From Clostridiaceae bacterium (GTDB lineage: Bacteria; Bacillota; Clostridia; Saccharofermentanales; DTU023), in assembly GCA_012838355.1 (NCBI GenBank), contig DUPJ01000120.1, positions 1 through 34,827 of the forward strand: a DNA stretch of 34,827 nt, written 5' to 3'. Both the position numbers and the translations under genes were made by a program. This document shows, piece by piece, positions 24,364 through 31,977 of this stretch. The notes under the pieces are model-generated. The model was not told where the DNA came from, ran no database searches, and saw only the letters and a program-made list of their open reading frames with translations. Within the stretch, counting starts at the first letter, position 1. Every line of letters starts with the position of its first letter.

Positions 24364-24864
24364 ATGGAAACGCTGAGCAAAGCCGAGATCATCCGTCGCA
24401 TCATTGAAGACGTCGAAAGCGAGCTGAAAGACGAAGATCTGCTGCAGCTTGTTCTGGAACGCACAATTTCGCAAGATCACGGCGGTGCTGATGTGAATAC
24501 TGCGGGACAGCGCGCGGCCGACCGTCTGGCAAAACTGGCTGGCAGCTGGACATTCGTCATCAGCTTTGCCGTTTTTATCTTCATCTGGATCGTGATCAAC
24601 GCGGTCATTCTGCTCAGCCGCGCCTTTGATCCGTTCCCATTCATCCTTCTGAACCTGCTCTTGTCGTGTCTGGCCGCGATTCAAGCGCCCCTGATCATGA
24701 TGTCGCAGAACCGTCAGGAGGAAAAAGATCGGCAGCGCGCGCAAAATGACTACAAGGTGAATCTGAAAACGGAAGTGATTATCCGCGATATACATGATCA
24801 GCTCGATGAGGTGCGGCTCATGGTCAAACAGCTTCAGGCCGCCGAGCAGGGAAAAGAACCATAG
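24364..24864 (+). CDS. DUF1003 membrane protein
   Basis: A 166-residue protein of the DUF1003 family. Seen: an acidic N-terminal helix, then AADRLAKLAGSWTFVISF, two membrane helices (about 62-83 and 93-113), the highly conserved FDPFPFILLNLLLSCLAAIQAP and MMSQNRQEEKDRQRAQNDY, then a basic coiled region with NLKTE. The function of the family is not established. AAGGAGGG stands 7 nt before the ATG at 24364. It follows the liv terminator, so it probably has its own promoter, though I see no strong one in the 45-bp gap. Confidence 0.88.
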   Translation: METLSKAEIIRRIIEDVESELKDEDLLQLVLERTISQDHGGADVNTAGQRAADRLAKLAGSWTFVISFAVFIFIWIVINAVILLSRAFDPFPFILLNLLLSCLAAIQAPLIMMSQNRQEEKDRQRAQNDYKVNLKTEVIIRDIHDQLDEVRLMVKQLQAAEQGKEP

Positions 24865-24983
24865 GGAAAGACCCGCCGGCCGGCTGAACATGTCTTGCCG
24901 GATTTCACTGCGTTTCATACAGAACGCCGGCTTCCGGCTGGCAGGGATATCATGAGGTATCCGTAGTGTGAAAGGAGCCTGAC

Positions 24984-25493
24984 ATGCAGTTCAAGTCAAA
25001 TATGCCGCCTTTGTTCCTGATTATTCTGGGGCTCGTTTTTGCTCTGACGCTCGGTGCCCCGCTCGAGCCGCAGCCCCCTGAGTTGCCGTGGTATGTGTCG
25101 CGAGCCGCTGAACAGGTCAGCGAAGATCAGGGTATTGTTTTTGAAGTGGATCCTGAAACGGCGGATCAGGAAGTGGTCCGCAGCGTGATCAGAAATAACC
25201 GCGAGAGCAGTATTTTCTTTGGTGAGCCTTACAAGCTGCAGGTCGATGTGGCCGGCGACTGGTACGACATTGTTGTGCCGGAACCCGTGTTCATCGATAT
25301 TCTGTATTCTCTGGACCCCGGGGAGAGCATGGCGCTTCAGTTTAATCTGCGTCCTGTTTACGGTGTCAACCCGGACGGCCGGCTGATCGATGCGTCTTAC
25401 CGCCTGGTAAAGGCGGTCTGGCTGACAGAGCCGGAAACAGGTGCAGCCACCGAATCGGTCATGGTGACGGCTCCGTTTCAGATTGCACCGTAA
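24984..25493 (+). CDS. Secreted protein with a bacterial Ig-like (Big_14-type) domain
   Basis: A 169-residue protein with a hydrophobic N-terminal segment (PPLFLIILGLVFALTLGAP), which may be a signal peptide or anchor, then one domain of about 115 residues. In it IFFGEPYKLQVDVAGDWYDI, LDPGESMALQFNL and YRLVKAVWL follow the pattern of the small Ig-like domain found in Firmicutes secreted proteins. There is no Cys lipobox. AAAGGAG precedes the ATG at 24984 by 7-8 nt, and a clear terminator follows. The role is unknown; such domains usually serve in surface binding or display. Confidence 0.65.
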   Translation: MQFKSNMPPLFLIILGLVFALTLGAPLEPQPPELPWYVSRAAEQVSEDQGIVFEVDPETADQEVVRSVIRNNRESSIFFGEPYKLQVDVAGDWYDIVVPEPVFIDILYSLDPGESMALQFNLRPVYGVNPDGRLIDASYRLVKAVWLTEPETGAATESVMVTAPFQIAP

Positions 25494-25517
25494 GTTAGTC
25501 AGCAATCACCAGATAGC

Positions 25518-25548
25518 AGCCCGCTTCCCGACGAAAGCGGGCTTTTTT
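25518..25548 (+). terminator. Intrinsic terminator after the Ig-like gene
   Basis: AGCCCGCTT (25518-25526) and AAGCGGGCT (25535-25543) form a perfect 9-bp stem, with six consecutive T from 25543. It closes the preceding unit before a new promoter at 25564. Confidence 0.92.
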
Positions 25549-25563
25549 CTCCTATTCGCTTCC

Positions 25564-25592
25564 TTGACACAGGGCGGCCGCCATCTTAAAAT
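25564..25592 (+). promoter_or_regulatory. Consensus sigma-A promoter of the 85-residue protein gene
   Basis: TTGACA (25564-25569), a perfect -35, and TAAAAT (25587-25592), one mismatch from the -10 consensus, are 17 bp apart. Such a strong promoter normally needs a repressor; a LexA-type operator begins 2 bp after the -10. Confidence 0.85.
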
Positions 25593-25593
25593 A

Positions 25594-25607
25594 CGAACAT
25601 AAGTTCG
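25594..25607. promoter_or_regulatory. LexA (SOS) operator
   Basis: CGAAC, four bases (ATAA), GTTCG: a perfect dyad matching the Gram-positive LexA/DinR box CGAAC-N4-GTTCG. It covers the predicted transcription start. LexA bound here would block the promoter and DNA damage would release it. I see no other full box in the window. Confidence 0.85.
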
Positions 25608-25625
25608 ATTTATTTGGAGGGGAAC

Positions 25626-25883
25626 ATGAGTCGAAAAGTCGTAGTTGATGTCGTCGCATCGTTCCGATCGGGGAAGATTATCCCTATGAAGCTGACCTGG
25701 CCGGATGGCCGTGCCTTTCGCATTGACCGGGTGCTGGACGCCCATATCGGCCCGTCCAAATCGGGTGGCTTCGGCATGCGCTATACGTGCCGCATTCTGG
25801 GAGCAGAAGTGCTGCTCTATTACGATGAAGTTGAGCAAATCTGGTGGTGTGACGGCAAGGAAGAGCAGGCGGGCGGCTTTTAA
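25626..25883 (+). CDS. Small 85-residue protein under SOS-type control
   Basis: I do not recognise a named family. The protein is soluble, without signal peptide or membrane helix: VVVDVVASFRSGKIIPMKL, then WPDGRAFRIDRVLDAHIG, GMRYTCRILGAEVLLYY and EQIWWCDG, which looks like a small all-beta (barrel or SH3-like) fold. I chose ATG 25626, with GGAGGGG at 4-5 nt; a TTG at 25614 would use the ribosome binding site itself. It stands alone between a terminator and a convergent gene whose stop overlaps its own by 3 bp. The consensus promoter and LexA box make it a likely DNA-damage-induced gene. Small beta proteins beside Y-family polymerases are a possible comparison, from memory only. Confidence 0.82.
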   Translation: MSRKVVVDVVASFRSGKIIPMKLTWPDGRAFRIDRVLDAHIGPSKSGGFGMRYTCRILGAEVLLYYDEVEQIWWCDGKEEQAGGF

Positions 25884-27679
25884 CCGAACACCTGGTTCAG
25901 GATGGACAGCGACGTGATCAGGGTTTCTTTCAGGCTGTCCATTTCTCTCAGACAGCGCTCGTATTCCTCGTCCCGGTCATACGTGGACGGCGGTTCCTGG
26001 CTGTCATAGATTTTTAGCAGGACCTGAGCCAGAATGATATAGCGGCGTTTTGAGAACTGTTTTAATCCGTCCATGAAGACATCGGTTTTATTCAGAGCGA
26101 CGGCTCTCGGCAGGGCGATGATGGCGGCTTCGATCTCCGTATAGTGCGACGAACATGATTTGAAAATATGTGACATGGTGTCCAGCTTGTCTCTGTACAT
26201 GCGCGCCTCAGTGCGATGCTTCAGCCCTTCCTCATTCAGATGTTTCAAGCCGCGGCTCGACCAGATGAACAAGAGGCCGGGAAGCAGAAGCAAATATGCG
26301 GCCGCCGTACCGGTTAAAAAGATCATGGTGAGCGCCGTCAGCACGATTGCTATGCCAAAGATCAAGCCCAGCAGGCCGGCATACCATGACTTGCGGCGAT
26401 CGAGCAGACGCATGTTGTCAAAGGATCTCTTGAGTTCAGTTTCCATCTGCCGAACACTATCGGCGAAGCGACTTGCGTTCTTCTTGTTTCGCTTGTAATT
26501 CTTGACCTGAATGGCCGATGCAGCCGGATCGCCGTCCGTGATTTCACCGAGGAACCAGTGCAGCAGGAATACTTCGAACGAAGAGTAGCGGGAGTAGTCA
26601 ACCCGATCGGGATGCCGCCATGTGAACACATAACCTTCCATCTTCAGCGTGCGGCGGTTTGTCAGCCTGAGCAAGGTGGACAAAATCAGCGGTCCCAGTT
26701 TTTTCTTGCCAAGGATCTGTGCCACGGCAAGCGGCGGAACGCGTGACGGCCAGAGCGCATAGTCGGGACCGGGACCGCGCATCATGCCTTCGCGCTCGAA
26801 GCGGAGGTAATAGAGAATCCAAAACAGCAAAGCTGCCAGGAACCAGATTGGCTGGACGGCCGAAAGCCGCGTCGTCATGGTTCCGCGCGCCAGTGCGCGT
26901 TCCGAAGCCAAAACGGCCGCGTCAATCTGTTCGGCGGCCGTTCTTGTATCGGACGAAGCATCCAATTCAGCAAAAACAGAAGCCGGCAAGGTGAGAAACA
27001 GCCGTGCATCGTCACTCTGACTCAGCGCTCCGGCACTGATACGGAATGTTTGAACTTCGTCAAATGTGTACTGAACCGGCGTTTCACTGACAAAAAGCAG
27101 CTGGTACTCGGAATTCTGCAAGGGCTGCGGCAAAGTCAGGCTCATGGTTCCAGTCTGCATGCCGGCTTTTCGGGACGGGAAGAAGCGCAGCCTGAATATC
27201 GCGGTATCCTCCGTTTGCAAAACGGTATTCGCCAGCGTGTAGCTGATCCGGATGATCCAGCGCCCCGGATCAAACTGCCCCGTGATATTCAGCGTCTGCC
27301 GCTCGGCGGATGGAGAAGAAATCTCATATGAATACGGAGCGCGACCCTCATCCGAAGTCGCATCATAGCGCAGGATTTTCGTGAAAAGAGCCGGTGCCAG
27401 ATCGCTTTCTGCTTTGGCGGCATCGATCGTAAAGTCAGTTATCCGACCTTGCAGCGGCGCGACAACATCGAGCTGAAATCGGCGCATGCCTGTTTCGCTT
27501 GTGATCTCGTACTGTTCGACAATTTCCGCCTGTCCGCCGGAGAGCAGATCAATATCGATGTGGACACGCCGAATGTCATGGCGGCGCGCTCCGAAACCGA
27601 AAACCGGCGCACCGAAACATGCCGTCAGGAGCGGCAGGATGAGGAGGCAGGCGGTGATCAGGCGGCGCAATTTCGGCAT
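25880..27679 (-). CDS. DUF2207-like predicted membrane protein
   Basis: A 599-residue protein resembling the DUF2207 family of unknown function. Seen: signal peptide ending LLTAC, which fits a lipobox with Cys21, a beta-rich external domain of about 240 residues starting RRVHIDIDLLSGGQAEIVEQYEI, a membrane helix near 285-303, a cytoplasmic domain with WRHPDRVDYSRYSSFEVFLLHWF, two helices (about 430-480), and a long helical C-terminal part. No GLY/SER-rich tail of the usual DUF2207 type is present. The ribosome site before ATG 27679 is weak (GGAAAG). It has no close partner: the neighbours are convergent and divergent. Confidence 0.68.
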   Translation of the reverse strand: MPKLRRLITACLLILPLLTACFGAPVFGFGARRHDIRRVHIDIDLLSGGQAEIVEQYEITSETGMRRFQLDVVAPLQGRITDFTIDAAKAESDLAPALFTKILRYDATSDEGRAPYSYEISSPSAERQTLNITGQFDPGRWIIRISYTLANTVLQTEDTAIFRLRFFPSRKAGMQTGTMSLTLPQPLQNSEYQLLFVSETPVQYTFDEVQTFRISAGALSQSDDARLFLTLPASVFAELDASSDTRTAAEQIDAAVLASERALARGTMTTRLSAVQPIWFLAALLFWILYYLRFEREGMMRGPGPDYALWPSRVPPLAVAQILGKKKLGPLILSTLLRLTNRRTLKMEGYVFTWRHPDRVDYSRYSSFEVFLLHWFLGEITDGDPAASAIQVKNYKRNKKNASRFADSVRQMETELKRSFDNMRLLDRRKSWYAGLLGLIFGIAIVLTALTMIFLTGTAAAYLLLLPGLLFIWSSRGLKHLNEEGLKHRTEARMYRDKLDTMSHIFKSCSSHYTEIEAAIIALPRAVALNKTDVFMDGLKQFSKRRYIILAQVLLKIYDSQEPPSTYDRDEEYERCLREMDSLKETLITSLSILNQVFG

Positions 27680-27837
27680 ACATCACTTTCCGGGCAGCTA
27701 AGATGGTGTCAGGCACAAGTATATCAATTGTATGCGCGCTTTCCCAAGGACTTCGGCTGTGCCTCTCCGGGACGGCATCGTGATTTCAGCAACGGCGTCG
27801 GCATCATGCCGGCAAAGATGATCGCTGCGATTGCCCG

Positions 27838-27866
27838 TTGGCGCAAATAACAAACACTGTTAAAAT
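27838..27866 (+). promoter_or_regulatory. Promoter of the LCP gene
   Basis: TTGGCG (27838-27843) and TAAAAT (27861-27866) are 17 bp apart, and the -10 is preceded by TGT, an extended -10 feature. The predicted start is about 16 nt before the ATG at 27890. Confidence 0.6.
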
Positions 27867-27889
27867 ATAGAAAACTTCTGAGGTGCGCC

Positions 27890-29065
27890 ATGCGAAACGT
27901 AAAACCACTGAACCTTTCTTCGAAGAAGAAAAGGAAAAAGGCAAAGTCCCGGCTGCCGCTTATTATCGGTGGAACCGCTCTCGGTCTTGTGCTGACGATT
28001 TTGCTCGGTGTCGGTGTTTACTACCTTTTCATGACCAGTAAGATGCAGCCGAAAGAAGCGATATTCACCGGGATTCCGGAAATGAATCTGGAGGATGTGG
28101 CTGAGCTGTTTGACGAAGAAGTCCGTACTGATGTTTCGGATGATGTTGAAATTGCGGCTTCGCATCAGGCGCAGTTTGAGGCCTTGCTGAAGGGGACGGC
28201 GTTTACCGAGAGCACGGCCACGGAAGACAGGGTGACGAGTGCCACAGGCGCACCGGCCGGCACAGCGGCTGCTGCCAAAGCTACGTCCGCGCCGACAACG
28301 CCGACGTTGTCACAGCTGCCCGGCATCCGTCGGGACGGGTCGGTGAAAAACTACCTCGTGATCGGTGTCGATTCGCGTTCCAATGATTTCAGCGGACGCT
28401 CCGACGCCATGATGATTGTCTCAATCAATTACGCACAGGGCCGGATCAATACGGTCTCGCTGTTCCGCGCAGCTTACGTTCAGATCCCGGGCAGGGGCTG
28501 GAGCATGCTGAACCATGCGTACGCCTGGGGCGGCGTGTCGCTCCTGATCCAGACAATCGAGAACAACTTCCGGGTCGGCATCGACGACTACATCGTGTTC
28601 AATTTCAATGCCTTTGCGAACGCAATCAATGCGATCGGCGGCGTCGACATCAATCTGACAGCCGCTGAAGCTGGTGCACTGGGGCTTTCGCCCGGTGTCA
28701 ACCACCTCAATTCGAGTCAGGCTCTGGCTTACTCACGCCTGCGCAGCATCGACTGGGATTTCAACCGCATGGGACGCCAGCGCACTGTTATCGGGGCTGT
28801 CATCGGCAAACTGACGGGTGCCGGCATGGGTACGATCAATGCAGCGGTCGGTTCCGTGCTGTCCAGCACAGCGACAAGCCTCAGCCAGGGCCAGGTCGCA
28901 TCTATGACGGCCAACTTGCCGTCCCTGATGTATTACGGCCGCTCTGAGCAGCAGCTGCCGCTCCCTTATACGCGTTCCATGTTCTATCAGGGAGGCATGG
29001 AGATGTGGTCCTTTGATTTTGCGACGAATATCAGCGCACTGCACACCTTTTTGTACGGCTACTGA
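27890..29065 (+). CDS. LytR-CpsA-Psr (LCP) family cell-wall protein
   Basis: A 391-residue LCP protein; the family moves teichoic acid, capsule or other glycans from lipid carriers onto peptidoglycan. Seen: a basic cytoplasmic tail, one membrane helix (about 22-47), an external Ala/Thr-rich linker (103-140), then the LCP domain: VIGVDSRSNDFSGRSDAMM (Asp161, Arg163, Arg170, Asp172), INTVSLFRAAYVQIPG, LNHAYAWGG, and LNSSQALAYSRLRSIDWDFNRMGRQR. In most LCPs the middle motif is PRD; here Arg193 is kept but Asp is Ala194 and Pro is Phe192. GAGGTG precedes the ATG. It stands alone with its own promoter. Confidence 0.9.
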   Translation: MRNVKPLNLSSKKKRKKAKSRLPLIIGGTALGLVLTILLGVGVYYLFMTSKMQPKEAIFTGIPEMNLEDVAELFDEEVRTDVSDDVEIAASHQAQFEALLKGTAFTESTATEDRVTSATGAPAGTAAAAKATSAPTTPTLSQLPGIRRDGSVKNYLVIGVDSRSNDFSGRSDAMMIVSINYAQGRINTVSLFRAAYVQIPGRGWSMLNHAYAWGGVSLLIQTIENNFRVGIDDYIVFNFNAFANAINAIGGVDINLTAAEAGALGLSPGVNHLNSSQALAYSRLRSIDWDFNRMGRQRTVIGAVIGKLTGAGMGTINAAVGSVLSSTATSLSQGQVASMTANLPSLMYYGRSEQQLPLPYTRSMFYQGGMEMWSFDFATNISALHTFLYGY

Positions 29066-29124
29066 TCCGGCAGGGGTGTCAATGAACGCGTTTCTAAGGC
29101 ATATTTGCGAAGGCTAATTTCGCG

Positions 29125-29152
29125 TAGACAAAACAATGATCTGTGGTATGAT
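29125..29152 (+). promoter_or_regulatory. Promoter of the tRNA-Ala gene
   Basis: TAGACA (29125-29130) and TATGAT (29147-29152) are 16 bp apart, ending 14 bp before the tRNA. A G/C-rich discriminator typical of stringently controlled tRNA promoters is not evident. Confidence 0.6.
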
Positions 29153-29166
29153 GCTAAAAGCAAACC

Positions 29167-29242
29167 GGGCGATTAGCTCAGCTGGGAGAGCGCTGCGTTC
29201 GCATCGCAGAGGTCGAGAGTTCGAATCTCTTATCGTCCACCA
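29167..29242 (+). tRNA. tRNA-Ala, anticodon CGC
   Basis: A 76-nt tRNA with encoded CCA. The acceptor stem GGGCGAU pairs with AUCGUCC and includes G3-U70, the identity pair of tRNA-Ala. The D arm is GCUC/GAGC, the anticodon stem CUGCG/CGCAG closes the loop UUCGCAU with anticodon CGC (reads GCG), and the T arm is GAGAG-UUCGAAU-CUCUU. Own promoter and terminator flank it, so it is a single-gene unit. Confidence 0.96.
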
Positions 29243-29248
29243 CAACTT

Positions 29249-29288
29249 GTCCGAAAACACCTTTCAACAGGGCGTTTTCGGACTTTTT
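29249..29288 (+). terminator. Intrinsic terminator of the tRNA gene
   Basis: GTCCGAAAAC (29249-29258) and GTTTTCGGAC (29274-29283) form a perfect 10-bp stem followed by five T. It starts 6 bp after the tRNA. Confidence 0.85.
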
Positions 29289-29403
29289 ACTTTTCGTAAT
29301 CGCACCTTTTTGAAAGTGCCCCCTTATCTGTGTTTACTATCATTTTTTTACCTGCACGATGTTGATAACGCCATCAAACGAGAAACAAGGGGCGTTTTCG
29401 GAC
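29270..29403 (+). repeat. 14-bp direct repeat GGGCGTTTTCGGAC downstream of the tRNA
   Basis: The right arm of the tRNA terminator recurs exactly 120 bp further on (29270-29283 and 29390-29403). The left arm can pair with either copy, by 10 or 11 bp. The 250-bp stretch from the tRNA to the next gene is AT-rich, has no gene, and otherwise shows only T runs and the gph promoter. Confidence 0.55.
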
Positions 29404-29456
29404 AGTCTGATCACGCGTCAGTCCGAAGTGTCGTCTAAATGAGAATTCAGGTTTTT

Positions 29457-29484
29457 TTGACTCAAGCAATGAATCAGGTAGAAT
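29457..29484 (+). promoter_or_regulatory. Promoter at the start of the HAD gene (leaderless mRNA likely)
   Basis: TTGACT (29457-29462) and TAGAAT (29479-29484) are 16 bp apart. The expected start of transcription is at 29491-29493, on or next to the ATG, and no spaced Shine-Dalgarno is present. The mRNA would begin at, or a base or two before, the start codon. Confidence 0.5.
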
Positions 29485-29492
29485 AGAATGCT

Positions 29493-30167
29493 ATGAAGCA
29501 TATACGACGTTATGATTTTGTCGCTTTTGATCTTGACGGCACACTGACCGATACGCTGACATCGATCGCCATATCCTCAAATGCCGTTTTGCAGGATCTG
29601 GGGCAGCCGCCTCTCGACATTGAGGCGTTCCCCTCCCTGATCGGTCACGGAGCCAGACGTCTGGTGGACGGTTTTTTGCAGCAGTCATACAAAACGGTGC
29701 CGGAATCAGTGGCAGCAGCCGATGTCTTCGACCTGTTCAGCAAGCATTTTGCCGAGCACTGTACTGTGGGTGTGACGCCATACAAAGGCATTCCGGAACT
29801 CCTGCAGGATTTGAAGGCGGCCGGTGTTCGGCTCGCTGTCCTGTCAAACAAACCGCACGCTGAAACGGAAAAGATTGCGAATCTTTTGTTTCCCGGCATC
29901 TTTGACGATGTCTACGGACAACGCGACGGCGTGCCGCGAAAACCGGATCCCGCGGTGCTGCTTGACTTGATGGATCAATATGGCGTTTCTTCCGGACGCA
30001 GCTGCATGGTCGGCGACGGCGACACGGACGTTCTGGCCGGACAAAAGGCCGGTATCGATCAGATTGCCTGCGGCTGGGGCTATCGAGCCCCGGAACAGCT
30101 CCTGGCGCTGAACCCGCTGGCTTACGCGCCCGACGTGCCTACCCTTCGCTCGCTCCTCTTTGACTGA
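29493..30167 (+). CDS. gph: HAD-family hydrolase, phosphoglycolate-phosphatase-like
   Basis: A 224-residue HAD phosphatase. Seen: motif I FDLDGTLTDT with nucleophile Asp at about residue 13 and general acid Asp two on, a helical cap (about 20-90), motif II LAVLSNK, motif III Lys in GVPRKPDP, and motif IV GDGDTDVLAGQKAG. The pattern and length match phosphoglycolate phosphatase and pyrophosphatase PpaX. The substrate cannot be told from sequence. The ATG at 29493 is the only start that keeps motif I in place; see the promoter entry. The 3' end overlaps the convergent ligase gene by 29 bp. Confidence 0.85.
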   Translation: MKHIRRYDFVAFDLDGTLTDTLTSIAISSNAVLQDLGQPPLDIEAFPSLIGHGARRLVDGFLQQSYKTVPESVAAADVFDLFSKHFAEHCTVGVTPYKGIPELLQDLKAAGVRLAVLSNKPHAETEKIANLLFPGIFDDVYGQRDGVPRKPDPAVLLDLMDQYGVSSGRSCMVGDGDTDVLAGQKAGIDQIACGWGYRAPEQLLALNPLAYAPDVPTLRSLLFD

Positions 30168-31869
30168 TGGCTCTGGCCTTTTTTTCCAGTTCGAGCACAT
30201 CGACTTTTCCGACCAGAGTTTCCGGCAGGGCATCCAGATACCGGATGGCCGCCGGCTTCGCGTAGATCAGCATTTCCTTTTCAATGCGTTCCTGAATGGC
30301 GGCAGTGAGCGCATCCGCCTCGGCATCGGCCGTTTTAACGACAAAAAGGCAGACAACTTCCATTTTGTACGGATGAGGCATGGATACCGCCGCCACTGCT
30401 TTTACGCCTGGTATTTGTTCAGCGAGTTTTTCAATTTCGCTTGGGAACACGGGTACACCCGATACCTTGATAATCCGCTTCAGGCGTTGCAAAAAGACAA
30501 GATAGCCTTCATTGTCGAGATAGCCGAGATCACCCGTATGCACCCAGGTCAGACCGTCATCATGCATGCGCAGCGTGTGCTTCGTGGCCTCGCTGTCGTT
30601 CAGATAGCCGAGCATGACGGTTGGTCCCGTCACGCAGATTTCGCCGTGTTCTCCCGCAGGCAGCGGCTCACCATTTTCAAGTGAGCAAATTTTCAGATAC
30701 ATGTCGGACAAGGCCAGTCCCACGGTCCCTTCCTTATTGCCAAGAAACGGGTTGACTGTATTCACGGTGACGGTTTCTGTCAGTCCGTACCCTTCCCGTA
30801 CCCGGATGTCGGCCCCGTGCGCCTGGAGAAATGTTTCAAAACGTCTGCGCAGTTCCGGAGTCAGCAGATCGCCGCCGCAGAATACGTGCCGCAGGTGGGA
30901 CAGATCGGCTTTGCGCAATTTCTTGGCGCGGATCATGCCGGTGAAAAGCGTGGGGACGCCAGCCAGGATTGTTGGCCGGTGTTTCTTGACGACATGGGCG
31001 AAATCGCCGGGCGTAAACTTGGGCACGAGCACAATGCGGATGCCGAGACTGAGCATCATATGGAGGCCGATCGCGAGGCCAAAGCCATGAAAGAAAGGCA
31101 AAATGGCGATGTGAGAATGGCGGCGCATGTCGACCGGCGCATTGCTTTCGCCGACAATGCCGGGACCCTGCACGGCCAAGGCATTGAATTGATAGTCTGA
31201 CAGCACTATTGTTTTCGGTTCGCCCGTCGTGCCTCCGCTGTGCAGATAAACGGCCGGACTGCGAACCGGCCGGCTGTAAACTTGCGGATATCCCTGGCCG
31301 TCGGCTTTGGCCAGCAGGTCAGGGAAGGATAAATATGGCTCTCCCGTCGGTATGCGGCCAATCCTGCGCGCATATTTCAGCTTGAACAAGGTCGCGGTCA
31401 GCCGGTCCATGTAGGTGGCAGCGCTGCATGGCACAATGCGGCGGATGTGGTTATCTTCGAGGTCTATGCCGAGTTTTTTGCGCTGGGCATCGAGAATGAA
31501 CAAAACGCGGCTGTTCGTCCGTTTCATGTTCTTGACGATTTCGGCAGCGGGGGAGAGCGGGTGCATCATGTTGCAGATTCCGCCCATGCGGTTGACGGCG
31601 TAGAACAGTATGACCGCCTGCGGGATATTCGGCAGACAGATGGTGATCACGTCTTTCGGCATAAAGCCGTCGGCTTTCAATGCTTTGGAAGCACGGTCTA
31701 TTTCGGCCATCAGCTCAGCGTAGGTCAGCGTCAGGTTGAAATAGGTGATGGCGTTTTCACTTTCGAAACGCGAGGCGGCGTCGGCAACAGCTTCGTACAT
31801 GGTGTGCTCCGGGTACTGGAGATGTGCCGGGAACCAGGGATCATATGATTCACGCCAGGGATACTGCAT
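30139..31869 (-). CDS. AMP-forming acyl-CoA synthetase-like ligase
   Basis: A 576-residue member of the ANL superfamily (acyl-CoA synthetases, acyl-AMP ligases). Seen: P-loop YLHSGGTTGEPKT, LPFFHGFGLAIG, VREGYGLTETV (A5), the hinge motif WVHTGDLGYLDNEGYLVFLQR with the ribose-binding Asp, RLKRIIKVSGVPVFPSEIE, and a C-terminal LPETLVGKVDVLEL with the catalytic Lys. All are intact, so it should adenylate a carboxylate. Chain length is not readable; medium or long fatty acids are likely. AGGAGG stands 5 nt before ATG 31869. No carrier protein or beta-oxidation gene is nearby. Confidence 0.86.
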   Translation of the reverse strand: MQYPWRESYDPWFPAHLQYPEHTMYEAVADAASRFESENAITYFNLTLTYAELMAEIDRASKALKADGFMPKDVITICLPNIPQAVILFYAVNRMGGICNMMHPLSPAAEIVKNMKRTNSRVLFILDAQRKKLGIDLEDNHIRRIVPCSAATYMDRLTATLFKLKYARRIGRIPTGEPYLSFPDLLAKADGQGYPQVYSRPVRSPAVYLHSGGTTGEPKTIVLSDYQFNALAVQGPGIVGESNAPVDMRRHSHIAILPFFHGFGLAIGLHMMLSLGIRIVLVPKFTPGDFAHVVKKHRPTILAGVPTLFTGMIRAKKLRKADLSHLRHVFCGGDLLTPELRRRFETFLQAHGADIRVREGYGLTETVTVNTVNPFLGNKEGTVGLALSDMYLKICSLENGEPLPAGEHGEICVTGPTVMLGYLNDSEATKHTLRMHDDGLTWVHTGDLGYLDNEGYLVFLQRLKRIIKVSGVPVFPSEIEKLAEQIPGVKAVAAVSMPHPYKMEVVCLFVVKTADAEADALTAAIQERIEKEMLIYAKPAAIRYLDALPETLVGKVDVLELEKKARAISQRGASEG

Positions 31870-31939
31870 AGAAGCCTCCTAGTTAAGGCCGCAGGGCCTC
31901 TGCTTTTCATAAATATACCACGAGCCGGAAGAACTCATC

Positions 31940-31945
31940 TATAAT
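31940..31945 (+). promoter_or_regulatory. -10 element upstream of radA
   Basis: TATAAT, a perfect -10, lies 32 bp before the radA ATG in the divergent gap to the ligase gene. The -35 position holds only ACCACG, a poor match, so the promoter strength is uncertain. Confidence 0.5.
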
Positions 31946-31977
31946 TGTGGATGTGTAACGATATGCCCGGAGGAAAC

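Noticed and set aside
29167-29403. Integrated element at tRNA-Ala
   Set aside because: The direct repeat does not copy the tRNA 3' end, and no integrase or cargo gene is present.
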